DNA of 64,000 nucleotides, taken from assembly GCA_902788345.1 (NCBI GenBank), contig CADAJP010000002.1:276002-340001 (forward strand), given 5' to 3'. Origin of the DNA: an uncultured bacterium. GTDB taxonomy: Bacteria > Cyanobacteriota > Vampirovibrionia > Gastranaerophilales > Gastranaerophilaceae. Position 1 is the first letter of the stretch. Each line of letters begins with the position of its first letter. The notes below the pieces were generated by a model. It was not told where the DNA came from, did not search any database, and saw only the letters and a list, made by a program, of their open reading frames with translations. The position numbers and the translations under genes are program-made. Shown piece after piece: positions 33,978-42,685 of the stretch.

Positions 33978-35423
33978 TTATTCTTCAAAAATTGAATACC
34001 CGTGAGGTTTTAAATCAGGCTTTCTGATATCATCCAACGGTAATAACTCTATTCCGTTAACTCTTGTTTTAAGTTTTATTGTTTTTTCCGGTGTTGGAAT
34101 AATTGGAGCAACTTCTTTTTGATTTACTTCTTGTTCCTGATTATTTTTATTCTTTTTGGATTTTTTTACTTTTTCTTTCTTTGCTTTTTTATCTTTTTTG
34201 GTTTTTGCAGTATTTTCTTCTTCACTAACCTGTTGTTCTGCCTGTTGTTGAGCTTCTTGTTTAGCCTTTTCTTTCTCAGTGTTGTGTAAGAAGATTAAAC
34301 CTTTTGTATCGTATTTATCCTTTTTTTCACCTTTTGCAAGTAATTCACCGTCTGAAACTTCATCTAATTTTGAAAGATTTTTGTCTTCTTCATAATACGG
34401 TACATTTTCTGTACTTGCTGTCATATTGTTGATATTTGTTGTGTAATTTTCTACATTTTTAATAGTTTTGTCATATGCAGTATTTTCTTCATTACTTACA
34501 AATTCTTTTTTCTGTGAACTTTCTCTTTGTGCCAGTTCTTCTTCAAACTGATGGAATGTTTCGTTTCCGACAAATTGTTCTAACGCTGCGCGTTTTGAGA
34601 AGAATTCAGAACGTGCATTTTTCTGTTTATCAATTGCAGAACGGAAATATGCATCTGTTACAACAACAATTTCTTTTGGAGCATTATTTTTTTGTGCAAG
34701 CTCAAAACGTTCTTTTCTGTCCTGAGTAAGTTTTGTTGTCATCTCAAGTTGTTTTTTTGATGTCATATAATCATAATAAAGATTTACTGCTTTTTGCTGC
34801 AAATCTTCTACTTTACGAATCAAAATTATCATATCTGCATCGGTAACTTTTGTGTATTTGTAATTAAGAGCTTTTGTATCCTGAGTCATAATACCCAAAA
34901 CATTACTACCGATAAGTGATGTACCTGCTAAAAGAGGATTAGCAACAGATGCACCGGCAAGAGTTGACATACTTGCAAGTGTTTGTAAAACTTTTTTAAC
35001 TGTACTTTTATTTGGTTTGTCAGCATCAGGGTTTGCAAGTTTGTATAATGCAAAATTTATGGTATCACTTTGCATCGCAGCACCCTGCCATAACAAAGAC
35101 AAATCAGCAACCATATCTTTTTCTTCAAATTCTAAATCTGCTGCAATTTCTTTTGATAATTTTTTAATGCTTAATTCAGAATAAGAAACATCATTATCTT
35201 CATTGTTAGTTGCTTTAATATTCTTTTCTATATTTTTTTCAATAATATTATTCTTGTCTTGAGCAGCTTCAATATATTGATTTTCCGGAATATCAGAAAT
35301 ACCTACTCTGTATGCCGGATCTTTAGGTAAAGTTAAATCAGACAATGCAACTTTGCCAAAACATTGACTAAATCCTGTCAAGCATACAACTAATGATAAT
35401 AATAAAACTCTCTTATTTAACAT
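33978..35423 (-). CDS. Exported unknown protein, paralogue of the next gene
   Basis: This 481-residue protein has a signal peptide (RVLLLSLVVCLTGFSQCFG, residues 5-23). Residues of about 85-300 are helical and correspond part by part to the 35413 gene: LSLLWQGAAMQSDTINFALY against IDNLWKGTVANNQVIGFALK, then a Ser/Ala-rich hydrophobic segment (LASMSTLAGASVANPLLAGT) and a coiled-coil section with LQQKAVNLYYDYMTSKKQLE against LQDKIINAYYNYKGSLSQLK. The C-terminal 150 residues are low-complexity, Lys/Glu-rich (KKDKKAKKEKVKKSKKNKNN). The coiled-coil part recalls the TolC-like outer-membrane fold, without proof. It overlaps the 35413 gene by 11 bases. Confidence 0.75.
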   Translation of the reverse strand: MLNKRVLLLSLVVCLTGFSQCFGKVALSDLTLPKDPAYRVGISDIPENQYIEAAQDKNNIIEKNIEKNIKATNNEDNDVSYSELSIKKLSKEIAADLEFEEKDMVADLSLLWQGAAMQSDTINFALYKLANPDADKPNKSTVKKVLQTLASMSTLAGASVANPLLAGTSLIGSNVLGIMTQDTKALNYKYTKVTDADMIILIRKVEDLQQKAVNLYYDYMTSKKQLEMTTKLTQDRKERFELAQKNNAPKEIVVVTDAYFRSAIDKQKNARSEFFSKRAALEQFVGNETFHQFEEELAQRESSQKKEFVSNEENTAYDKTIKNVENYTTNINNMTASTENVPYYEEDKNLSKLDEVSDGELLAKGEKKDKYDTKGLIFLHNTEKEKAKQEAQQQAEQQVSEEENTAKTKKDKKAKKEKVKKSKKNKNNQEQEVNQKEVAPIIPTPEKTIKLKTRVNGIELLPLDDIRKPDLKPHGYSIFEE

Positions 35424-36237
35424 TTGAACCCCCTAATAACGCTGAATCATAATCATATTGATATAAATTTAATTTATCTACAACTTTTTTACCTGCCAAA
35501 CGCTGTAATTCAAGATGATATTTTTTTGCAAGCTGCATGTATTTATCTTCTTCAAGCTGCATATCCTGATACAGAGAAGAAGAAACGGCAATTTCCAAAA
35601 AATCTTCTTCTTCCATAGCTTTGGCATAATTTTTATTGTATAAAAGTTCTCTTGAACGAATTTCTTTTAACTGAGAAAGAGAACCTTTATAATTATAGTA
35701 AGCATTTATAATTTTATCCTGCAAACTTTCAATAAGTCCTGCAAGTTCAATAAGTTCGGTATCTGTAAGCGGAATTTCTTTAGGAATATTTTTTCTGTTT
35801 AAAAGATTTTGTGCAATTCTTCCGGCTGCATAAGTTCCTGACTGAAGCAAATAATCAGCTCCGATAAGTGTAGGTGCTAAAGATGCTCCGGAAATAATAG
35901 CAGAAAGTGTTTTTGCCATAAGTGATGAGTGTATTCTTCTTTGGCTTTCAGGAGTTGCAAGTTTTTTTAATGCAAAACCAATAACCTGATTATTTGCAAC
36001 TGTTCCTTTCCACAAATTATCAATATCTTCCATATCTTTTTCACGCTGAAGTTTTAAAATTTGTCCGATAATTTCTTCATCTTCGGTTAATAAAGAATCG
36101 GTCGCTTTATAATCAGCTTTTGGAAGTTCTATTTTTGGTTTTTCTACTCCGTTCAAAATAACTTCATCACACTTTGCACATGGACACAATGAAGTCATTA
36201 CAATAATAATCCCTAATAAAGTAAAAACCTTTCTCAT
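35413..36237 (-). CDS. Exported unknown protein, paralogue of the 33978 gene
   Basis: This 274-residue protein begins with a signal peptide or lipoprotein-like signal (MRKVFTLLGIIIVMTSLCPC; the Cys residues around 18-23 make a lipid-anchored form possible but no clean lipobox is seen). The rest is helical, with a conserved LWKGTVANNQVIGFALKKLA block, a hydrophobic segment (AIISGASLAPTLIGADYLL) and a TolC-like coiled-coil part (about 160-250). It shares these blocks with the longer downstream gene and overlaps it by 11 bases, so the pair is co-translated and probably arose by duplication. A TATAAC sits exactly six bases before the ATG, which suggests a leaderless transcript. Confidence 0.75.
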   Translation of the reverse strand: MRKVFTLLGIIIVMTSLCPCAKCDEVILNGVEKPKIELPKADYKATDSLLTEDEEIIGQILKLQREKDMEDIDNLWKGTVANNQVIGFALKKLATPESQRRIHSSLMAKTLSAIISGASLAPTLIGADYLLQSGTYAAGRIAQNLLNRKNIPKEIPLTDTELIELAGLIESLQDKIINAYYNYKGSLSQLKEIRSRELLYNKNYAKAMEEEDFLEIAVSSSLYQDMQLEEDKYMQLAKKYHLELQRLAGKKVVDKLNLYQYDYDSALLGGSNVK

Positions 36238-36243
36238 ATAAAA

Positions 36244-36249
36244 GTTATA
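36244..36249 (-). promoter_or_regulatory. -10 element of the 36237 gene, leaderless layout
   Basis: TATAAC ends six bases before the ATG; a weak TTGGAT lies 18 bases upstream of it. There is no Shine-Dalgarno sequence. Confidence 0.5.
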
Positions 36250-36355
36250 TCATAATTATTTTAATAAATCCAATGGTTGATTAATTTTTACATCATTTGG
36301 TGGTTATTCTCGTAACAAAAAAAAACTAGAATTGTAATGTTAGAAGGAAAAAGAG

Positions 36356-37108
36356 TTGAGCGAGAATACTACAAAATCACAGTATATGAGTGTTCCTGTT
36401 AAAAGAAGCAAGCAGCAAAAGGAACTAAACAGCAAAGCCGATTTAATGAGAGTAAAAAATTCTTTTAAAGAAGCTGTTGGGTATTATTTGAATTCTGTTT
36501 TGTTAGACAGAAATAATGCTGAATCATATTTGGGTTTGGGTATTTGTTATAAAAAATTAGGAAAAATAGGTAAAGCAATAAAATCTTTGGAAAAAGCTGC
36601 ATTACTTGACAATAATAATTATGAAACATTTTTTGAGTTAGGTTTATGCCAGTTAGAAGACAAGATGCCATGCAAGGCAATAAAATGTTTTATTCATGCT
36701 GTTCAGTTAGAGCCGGAAAATCCGGAAGCTATTTATCATTTGGGTATTGCGCATGAAAAGTGTGAAGAAGAAGATATGGCTATAAAAATTTATCAAAAAT
36801 TGATAGAAACAACTCCAAATTATCTAAATGCATATATAAGAAAATCAGAATTATTGATGAAAATGGAATTATACAGACCGGCATTGGAATTGTATAAACA
36901 AGTTTTAAAAATTAATCCGAAATATACAAAAGCATATTTTGAATTGGCTTTATGTTTTGACAAAATAGGCAGACATCAGGAAGCAAGAAGATATTATCAC
37001 AAATTTCTTGAACATCAGCCGCAGGATGAAAACGCAAACTTTGTTTTACGCAGAATGGAAAAGCTCAAAAAAATATCATCTTCCAATGCAAATCTGCATT
37101 TAGTTTAA
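36356..37108 (+). CDS. Tetratricopeptide-repeat protein, TTG start
   Basis: This 250-residue protein has about six TPR units from residue 30 on (NAESYLGLGICYKKLGKIGK, YETFFELGLCQLEDKMPCKA, PEAIYHLGIAHEKCEEEDMA and so on), with no signal peptide, so it is a cytoplasmic protein-protein scaffold. The start is a TTG with AGAAGGA eight bases upstream; the first ATG inside is ten codons later (MSVPVK) and lacks a ribosome-binding site. It is divergent from the exported paralogue pair. The partner is unknown. Confidence 0.85.
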   Translation: MSENTTKSQYMSVPVKRSKQQKELNSKADLMRVKNSFKEAVGYYLNSVLLDRNNAESYLGLGICYKKLGKIGKAIKSLEKAALLDNNNYETFFELGLCQLEDKMPCKAIKCFIHAVQLEPENPEAIYHLGIAHEKCEEEDMAIKIYQKLIETTPNYLNAYIRKSELLMKMELYRPALELYKQVLKINPKYTKAYFELALCFDKIGRHQEARRYYHKFLEHQPQDENANFVLRRMEKLKKISSSNANLHLV

Positions 37109-37110
37109 AC

Positions 37111-37611
37111 TTAAAAACTTCTTAAACTTCCGTAAGAATGAAATTTGCTTATTTCTCTTAAATATTGTTCAAGAGCTTTATAACCGTTATAAATTTCATT
37201 AGAAACAGAAGCATAACAGCTTGCTTCAAGATATTTCAGTTCATTTACTCTTATTTGTAAAATTTCGTCAGATTCTTTTCTTAAATTTTCATCTTCAGAA
37301 AGCGACCATTTTTGTAAAAGACCTAATTCATTATACATTTGCTGAATGGTAGTAAATTCCAAAACATTAAAATCATATTTTTCTAACAAAGCTTTTTCTG
37401 TATTGGAAATTCTGTTTAAACACATTTGGAATTTAAAGATTTTTTTGATAATCAAATAGTTATCAGCAATTTTTTTGTGAGAAGCCGGAACTGTATTTTT
37501 TGCAAGTAATGCTGCAAAAGAACGTGAAGTAAAACTATCGTTATCACTTGAAAAAGCACTCTTTGAAGTTAAATCAAAATCAAATTTGTTATCAATCATA
37601 GTTACGGTCAT
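37111..37611 (-). CDS. Unknown helical protein, 166 residues
   Basis: I do not recognise this protein. It starts MTVTMIDNKFDFDLTSKSAF with a Ser/Asp-rich N-terminus; residues of about 45-155 are strongly helical with Leu-heptad character (IADNYLIIKKIFKFQMCLNR, LLQKWSLSEDENLRKESDEI). No signal peptide is seen. The start was chosen because GGAGG lies four bases upstream; a longer open frame (from 37665) has no such site. It converges on the TPR gene, their stop codons two bases apart. Confidence 0.7.
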   Translation of the reverse strand: MTVTMIDNKFDFDLTSKSAFSSDNDSFTSRSFAALLAKNTVPASHKKIADNYLIIKKIFKFQMCLNRISNTEKALLEKYDFNVLEFTTIQQMYNELGLLQKWSLSEDENLRKESDEILQIRVNELKYLEASCYASVSNEIYNGYKALEQYLREISKFHSYGSLRSF

Positions 37612-37744
37612 CTCGCCTCCACATATTATATTCATGATATTAGAATAACAAAAATTATTTGTCATGATGTGAAGTCAAATTTTTTACATTTGTTAAAAAT
37701 TTTTTATATATTTTGACAAAAGATTAAAAATCCTTAAATAAAAC

Positions 37745-37879
37745 ATGTCAAAAATCATTCATTTGGTTGACAACATCGGCAGGCAAATATGGTATGAATA
37801 TAGTACCAGAACTTGTATAGGAAGAAATTCCGATGAATTGAAAAAAGATGGAGCAGGTAGTATAGATATATGGGATTGA
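37745..37879 (+). CDS. Possible small ORF, 44 residues
   Basis: A 44-residue frame (MSKIIHLVDNIGRQIWYEYS...) overlaps the start of the 37870 gene by ten bases. A consensus TTGACA at about 37712 with TAAATA 16 bases further lies just before its ATG, with no ribosome-binding site. It might be a leaderless leader peptide coupled to the next gene, or only the 5' leader of that gene. Coding is uncertain. Confidence 0.3.
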   Translation: MSKIIHLVDNIGRQIWYEYSTRTCIGRNSDELKKDGAGSIDIWD

Positions 37880-39405
37880 GTTTAAACAACATAATACAAA
37901 GACCATATGTGAATAATGATTTAAGAGGCGGAGTAAAAAGGCGCGAAGAAGAAGAACAAACTTCTGCGGCAAATTCTCAGCGTCAGGAAGGTGCTGATCA
38001 AAATTCAAAAAGCAAAGGACTTCAATATGCGCAAGAAAGAAAGCCGTCTTATACCCCTGCATATACAAACAGTTTTGCTGCAACCGGATACAGCAATGTA
38101 AATATAAATGCTCAAAAAAATGTATATCCAAATCAACAGGCAAATCAAATAAACCCAAACAAAGAAAATCTTGAAAATTATAATACCGAAATTAATATTG
38201 CACAAATTTTAAAAGATTTTAAAAATACTGCCGCTGCGATAGGGACTCCGGAAAGTATAAACGAAGAAGTAAACGGCTATTTGTCATTAATTGATAAACA
38301 GGTTCAAAAAGATAACCCAAATGTAAAATTAATAAAATCAAACCTAAAGAATGCGGCATCATTGCTCGATGCCCATATATCGGAAACTTTAAACAAAGAT
38401 TCAAAAGTTGTTGAAAATTGGGTTGATACTTTGTTTTTGCAAAAAATAAATTTCAATTATGATGAAAAAGACATAAATGAAAGATTTTTGGTAAAATTCC
38501 CTGACGGTTCAACAAGCCAGACAAAGCGTCAGGAAGAATTACATGAAACCTCCCAAGAAGTGCAGTCAACGATAGAAAGCAATGAAAAAGTTATTCCTAT
38601 CAGTGTTGCCGGAGATAATGTAATTAAAATCCCTCAGGATAAAGAATTAAAATCATTATTTATTCAGGCAAAGAAATATGCATATGCTCAAAACCCTGAA
38701 AAAGCTATTCAAACCTTTGAAAAAGCTTTGAATAGAGCAAATGAACTTGATGATACTGAAACTTCAGGCAAAATATATTTTGAAGTCGGAAAAATTTACG
38801 ATAATCATGACTATCTTCCTCAGGCTTTAAAGAGTTACAGACAGTCTATAAGATTAACTCAGGATGAAAATGTTAAAGCAAAAGCATATTATTCGATGGC
38901 ACAAATTTATGACGATGTAAATCAAATTACACCTGCACTAAATCATTATGTAAGTGCGGTTTCTCACGCCGGAGAAGCGGAAAATCTGCCTGCACAATCG
39001 GCATCATTAACAAAAATGGGTAATATTTATACAGATATGTATGAAAAAGATGCTTTTGATTATTATGATGTTGCAAAAGATTTGGCAGAAGAAACTGACA
39101 ATTACAGTCTGAAAGGTTTTGTATCTTCAAATACTGCAAAAGCACATGTAAAATTTGAAGAACCTGAACAGGCATTAAAATCATATTCATATGCGGTTGA
39201 AAATTATACAAATGCACAATCTCATCTTAAAACAGCTCAAAATTATGAGGCTGCTGCTGATATAATGGTTGAATTTAATAATATAGAAAAAGCATACAAA
39301 CTTCTTACAAAAGCACAAAAATATGCACGCAAAACAGAAGACATAAATTATATGAAGAGTATTAGTGTTAAAATGAATCAGCTAAAGGAGTTAAATGTTA
39401 AATAG
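37870..39405 (+). CDS. TPR protein with low-complexity N-terminus
   Basis: This 511-residue protein has an N-terminal polar, Asn/Gln/Glu-rich 110 residues, a helical middle (about 115-200, ISETLNKDSKVVENWVDTLF) and at least six TPR-like units from 260 to the end (AKKYAYAQNPEKAIQTFEKA, YFEVGKIYDNHDYLPQALKS, AYYSMAQIYDDVNQITPALN). There is no signal peptide. It looks like a cytoplasmic scaffold or SNAP-like adaptor. It overlaps the start of the 39395 small ORF, with AAAGGAG inside its own last codons. Confidence 0.82.
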   Translation: MGLSLNNIIQRPYVNNDLRGGVKRREEEEQTSAANSQRQEGADQNSKSKGLQYAQERKPSYTPAYTNSFAATGYSNVNINAQKNVYPNQQANQINPNKENLENYNTEINIAQILKDFKNTAAAIGTPESINEEVNGYLSLIDKQVQKDNPNVKLIKSNLKNAASLLDAHISETLNKDSKVVENWVDTLFLQKINFNYDEKDINERFLVKFPDGSTSQTKRQEELHETSQEVQSTIESNEKVIPISVAGDNVIKIPQDKELKSLFIQAKKYAYAQNPEKAIQTFEKALNRANELDDTETSGKIYFEVGKIYDNHDYLPQALKSYRQSIRLTQDENVKAKAYYSMAQIYDDVNQITPALNHYVSAVSHAGEAENLPAQSASLTKMGNIYTDMYEKDAFDYYDVAKDLAEETDNYSLKGFVSSNTAKAHVKFEEPEQALKSYSYAVENYTNAQSHLKTAQNYEAAADIMVEFNNIEKAYKLLTKAQKYARKTEDINYMKSISVKMNQLKELNVK

Positions 39406-39541
39406 CAAAATGGTCAGCGTACCGGAAGAATTTACCCGCTGCATTATCCCCAAAAAAGAAAACAACGAAATAATTACAATATTTAACTATATTGTATCAT
39501 TTTTGTCTTTCAACAGTTCAATGTGTAATTACAGTTTCTAG
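39395..39541 (+). CDS. Small unknown protein, 48 residues
   Basis: A 48-residue ORF (MLNSKMVSVPEEFTRCIIPK...) starts inside the end of the TPR gene, with a strong AAAGGAG five bases before the ATG and an 11-base overlap typical of translational coupling. The middle is hydrophobic (IITIFNYIVSFLSF) and may touch a membrane. It stops four bases before the end of fabD on the other strand. No motif is recognised. Confidence 0.55.
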   Translation: MLNSKMVSVPEEFTRCIIPKKENNEIITIFNYIVSFLSFNSSMCNYSF

Positions 39542-39544
39542 AAA

Positions 39545-40492
39545 CTATACTTCACAAAGTTCTGATTTCAATTCTGCAACTGTTTTTTCCAGAGATTCTT
39601 TGTCAAAAATGTTGTAAGTTTTTACTTCTGCATTGATTTTTTTGTTTAAACCTGCAAGAACTTTTCCCGGTCCGATTTCAATGAATGTATCAACACCGTT
39701 TTGAACCATATTTTCAATGGTTTGAGTCCAGTGAACCGATGAACAAATTTGTCTTGGCATTTTGTTTCTGAAATCTTCGCTTGAAATAGTTGCAGAAGCA
39801 TCAACATTAGTAATTACAGGAATGGATGCACTTGATAAATCTTCATTTGCAATATATGAAGCAAATTCAGAACTTGCATTTTCCAAAAATTTAGAATGAA
39901 AAGCTCCGGAAACCGCAAGAGGTACAAACCTTTTTGCCCCTGCTTCGGTTAAAACTTCTCCTGCTTTTGCAACAGCCTTTTCATCGCCTGTTAAAACAAC
40001 TTGAACAGGTGAATTGTAGTTTGCAACATCAACATATCCGACAGAAGAAGCTTCTTTTAATGCTTTTTCTATAGAGCCGGCAGGTGCGCTGATTACAGCA
40101 GCCATAGTTCCGCCTTTAACCTGACTCATAAGGTCTGCACGTTTTTGGATTGCCTTAAATGTTGTTTCTAAATCCATAACACCCGAACAATACATTGCAC
40201 AATACTCTCCCAAGCTGTGACCGGCTGTAAAACTTGGTTTTATATCTATCAAAGATTTAAAAGTTTCTAAAGCTGCAATAGACATAGTTACAATTGCAGG
40301 CTGAGTGTTAACTGTTTGTTTTAAATCTTCATCAGGCCCTTCAAAACAAAGTTTAGTTATACTTTTACCCAAAACTTTATCTGCTGTATTAAAAACTTTT
40401 TTTGCACTTTCAAAGTTTTCATACAGGTCTTTTCCCATTCCTACAACCTGAGCTCCTTGTCCCGGAAAAATAAATGCAATTTTTTTAACCAT
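39545..40492 (-). CDS. fabD: Malonyl-CoA:ACP transacylase
   Basis: FabD moves malonyl from CoA to ACP, feeding fatty-acid synthesis. The 315-residue protein has FPGQGAQ near the start, the catalytic Ser in GHSLGEY (about 90-96), the Arg in QKRADLM and the His in SGAFHSKFLE. The start is MVKKIAF with AAAGG eight bases upstream; an ATG two codons earlier is too close to that site. It is followed upstream (minus strand) by the uracil-DNA glycosylase gene after about 20 bases, so they may share a transcript. The other fab genes are 13-20 kb away. Confidence 0.95.
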   Translation of the reverse strand: MVKKIAFIFPGQGAQVVGMGKDLYENFESAKKVFNTADKVLGKSITKLCFEGPDEDLKQTVNTQPAIVTMSIAALETFKSLIDIKPSFTAGHSLGEYCAMYCSGVMDLETTFKAIQKRADLMSQVKGGTMAAVISAPAGSIEKALKEASSVGYVDVANYNSPVQVVLTGDEKAVAKAGEVLTEAGAKRFVPLAVSGAFHSKFLENASSEFASYIANEDLSSASIPVITNVDASATISSEDFRNKMPRQICSSVHWTQTIENMVQNGVDTFIEIGPGKVLAGLNKKINAEVKTYNIFDKESLEKTVAELKSELCEV

Positions 40493-40514
40493 TTTCATAT
40501 CCTTTTATTTATTT

Positions 40515-41165
40515 TTATACCATTGTTAATTCGCCAAACATCATATCGTGTAATGATTTTGGATTGTTTGTATTATTAAGAATTTTTGATTTAATTTCTG
40601 ATAAATCTTGCTGCATAAGTCTTCTTGGTGAACCTTCTTCCATAGAGTGATTTCTCAACAGGTAAGAAGGATGGAAAATAGCCATTGCCTGATAAGTCTT
40701 GCCGTTAATTGTAACATCAAACCATTTTCCTCTTACTTTTGAAATCTGAACTTTTTTATCTTCCCAAAAAGATTTAAGTGATGTTGCACCGCAAAAAACG
40801 ATTGCTTTTGGATTCATAATATCAATTTGTGCTGTTAAGTATTTTTCGCACATAGTTTTTTCAACATCTGTCGGAACTCTGTTTTCAGGCGGACGGCATT
40901 TAACTGTATTGATAATATATAAATCGTCTTGTCTGGAAATGCCGGCTTCTTCTAAAAATTGGTTTAACAATTTACCTGCTCTGCCAACAAATGGTGTACC
41001 TGTTTCATCTTCTGTTTCTCCGGGAGCTTCACCGATAAGAACAATTTTAGCTGTTTCTGGATTTCCGTCAGAAAATACAACATTTTTTCTTGTGTTTCCC
41101 AAAACACATTCATGACAGTTTTCACATTTTTCGCGTACAATTTCCAAACATTCTTTTTTTATCAT
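40515..41165 (-). CDS. Family 4 uracil-DNA glycosylase
   Basis: This 216-residue enzyme removes uracil from DNA (base excision repair). It is a Fe-S family 4 member: Cys17 and Cys20 in CENCHEC, and later Cys in VKCRPP and in EKTMCEKYL, form the 4Fe-4S cluster. Motif A is GEAPGETEDETGTPFVGRAG (about 49-68), and motif B is HPSYLLR. It is related to archaeal/thermophile and phage SPO1-type domains, usual in bacteria that lack family 1 Ung. The gene is followed by fabD. Activity is inferred from intact motifs. Confidence 0.92.
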   Translation of the reverse strand: MIKKECLEIVREKCENCHECVLGNTRKNVVFSDGNPETAKIVLIGEAPGETEDETGTPFVGRAGKLLNQFLEEAGISRQDDLYIINTVKCRPPENRVPTDVEKTMCEKYLTAQIDIMNPKAIVFCGATSLKSFWEDKKVQISKVRGKWFDVTINGKTYQAMAIFHPSYLLRNHSMEEGSPRRLMQQDLSEIKSKILNNTNNPKSLHDMMFGELTMV

Positions 41166-41192
41166 TATTTTCTCCCTTTTGGTAAATAAAAT

Positions 41193-42662
41193 TTACTGTT
41201 TTACAGTGTCATTAACTGTTTTAAATATTCCTACCCCATATTTTTTACAGTATCTTTTTAATTCTTTCATTATTATACCTGATAATAAAAATACTGCAAT
41301 AAGATTTGGTACTGCAAGGAATAAAGTAAATCCGTCAGATAATCCGACTACACTTTTTAAATTCATAGCAGAACCGATTACTATAAAAATACAATATATT
41401 ATCTGAAAAGTTCTTGTTTTAATTTTTGACTCTCCGAATAAGAAAGTCCAGCTTTTTACTCCGTAATATGAACCGCAAAGCATTGTTGACAGTACAAAAA
41501 ACATTGCCATTATTGTTAAAACTATCGGGAAATAAACCCATACTGTTTCAAATGCGTGTGAAGTCAGTTCAATACCGGCAGGATTTCCTAAAAAGTCTTT
41601 ATAAGCACCGGTTACTACAATAATAAATGCCGTTGCAGAACCTACGATTACCGTATCAACAAACGGCTGTAACATTGCAATAAATGCCTGTGCAACAGGT
41701 TTACTTGTTTTTACCGCAGAAAATGCAATCGGTGCAGTGCCTAAGCCTGCTTCATTTGCAAACATTGCACGGCGAAATCCCCATAACATGCACCCGAATA
41801 ATCCGCCGCCGACAAGTGCCTGAGGTTTAAATGCTTCTGTTATTATAAGATAAATTGTGTGGGGAATATTTTGAATATTGAGAATACAGATTATAAATGC
41901 TGATAATACATATAAACTGCACATTAAAGGGGTTACTTTTGAGGTGAATTTTCCTATTGATTTTATTCCGCCGATTATTGTCACATAGGTTATAATTGCA
42001 ACAATCAAACCGAATAACCATCTGCAATCGGTGAATAATCCTGTAACATTTGAAATTTGGGTTGTTATTGCATTAATCTGAAATAAATTCCAACCGCCAA
42101 TCATTGCAAAAATGCAGCAAACAGCATAAATATTTGCAAGATGTGAGGTGTAAGGTTTTATCCATTTGGCTTTCAGTCCGTTTATTATGTAATACATCGG
42201 ACCGCCTGATGATGAACCGTCTTTATTTATTTGCCTGAATTTTATACCCAAAAGAACTTCTGAAAATTTTAATGCCATTGAAAAAATTCCTGCACAAATC
42301 ATCCAGAATATAACCCCCGGCCCGCCGATAGATACCGCTAAAGCGGAACCGACAATATTTCCCATTCCCGCAGATGCCGAAATTGTTGCAGTAAGTGCCT
42401 GAAAAGATGAAACTTCACCTTTTCTTTTCTTTTTAATAATATCCTGATGTTTGTATCTTTGGGTTAACAAATCAACGGCGTGTTTAAATCCCCAGATGCC
42501 GATAAATCTTGTTCTTATTGTGAAATACAATGCTGCAATTATTAACAGGGCAATTAAAAATTCTACGCGTACACCATTAATTGTTACGTGAGAAAAAATT
42601 ATCCCGGAAATTTTGTTTGCAGCAGGGGATAAAAGGCTATCAATTTGGCTATCTATATTCAT
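41193..42662 (-). CDS. Alanine/glycine:cation symporter (AGCS family)
   Basis: This 489-residue protein carries alanine or glycine into the cell with sodium. It has about 11-12 membrane helices and the family motifs TATISASAGMGNIVGSALA (about 90-108), GGPGVIFWMICAGIFSMALKF and MFANEAGLGTAPIAFSAVKT. The length is usual. The promoter has TATAAT exactly six bases before the ATG, with no Shine-Dalgarno, so it is probably leaderless. It is a single gene, next to the protease gene. Confidence 0.93.
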   Translation of the reverse strand: MNIDSQIDSLLSPAANKISGIIFSHVTINGVRVEFLIALLIIAALYFTIRTRFIGIWGFKHAVDLLTQRYKHQDIIKKKRKGEVSSFQALTATISASAGMGNIVGSALAVSIGGPGVIFWMICAGIFSMALKFSEVLLGIKFRQINKDGSSSGGPMYYIINGLKAKWIKPYTSHLANIYAVCCIFAMIGGWNLFQINAITTQISNVTGLFTDCRWLFGLIVAIITYVTIIGGIKSIGKFTSKVTPLMCSLYVLSAFIICILNIQNIPHTIYLIITEAFKPQALVGGGLFGCMLWGFRRAMFANEAGLGTAPIAFSAVKTSKPVAQAFIAMLQPFVDTVIVGSATAFIIVVTGAYKDFLGNPAGIELTSHAFETVWVYFPIVLTIMAMFFVLSTMLCGSYYGVKSWTFLFGESKIKTRTFQIIYCIFIVIGSAMNLKSVVGLSDGFTLFLAVPNLIAVFLLSGIIMKELKRYCKKYGVGIFKTVNDTVKQ

Positions 42663-42668
42663 AAAAGA

Positions 42669-42674
42669 ATTATA
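42669..42674 (-). promoter_or_regulatory. -10 element of the AGCS carrier gene, leaderless layout
   Basis: TATAAT ends six bases before the ATG (TCTTTT between). No good -35 is seen at 16-18 bases. No ribosome-binding site precedes the ATG. Confidence 0.6.
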
Positions 42675-42685
42675 TCATGAACATA

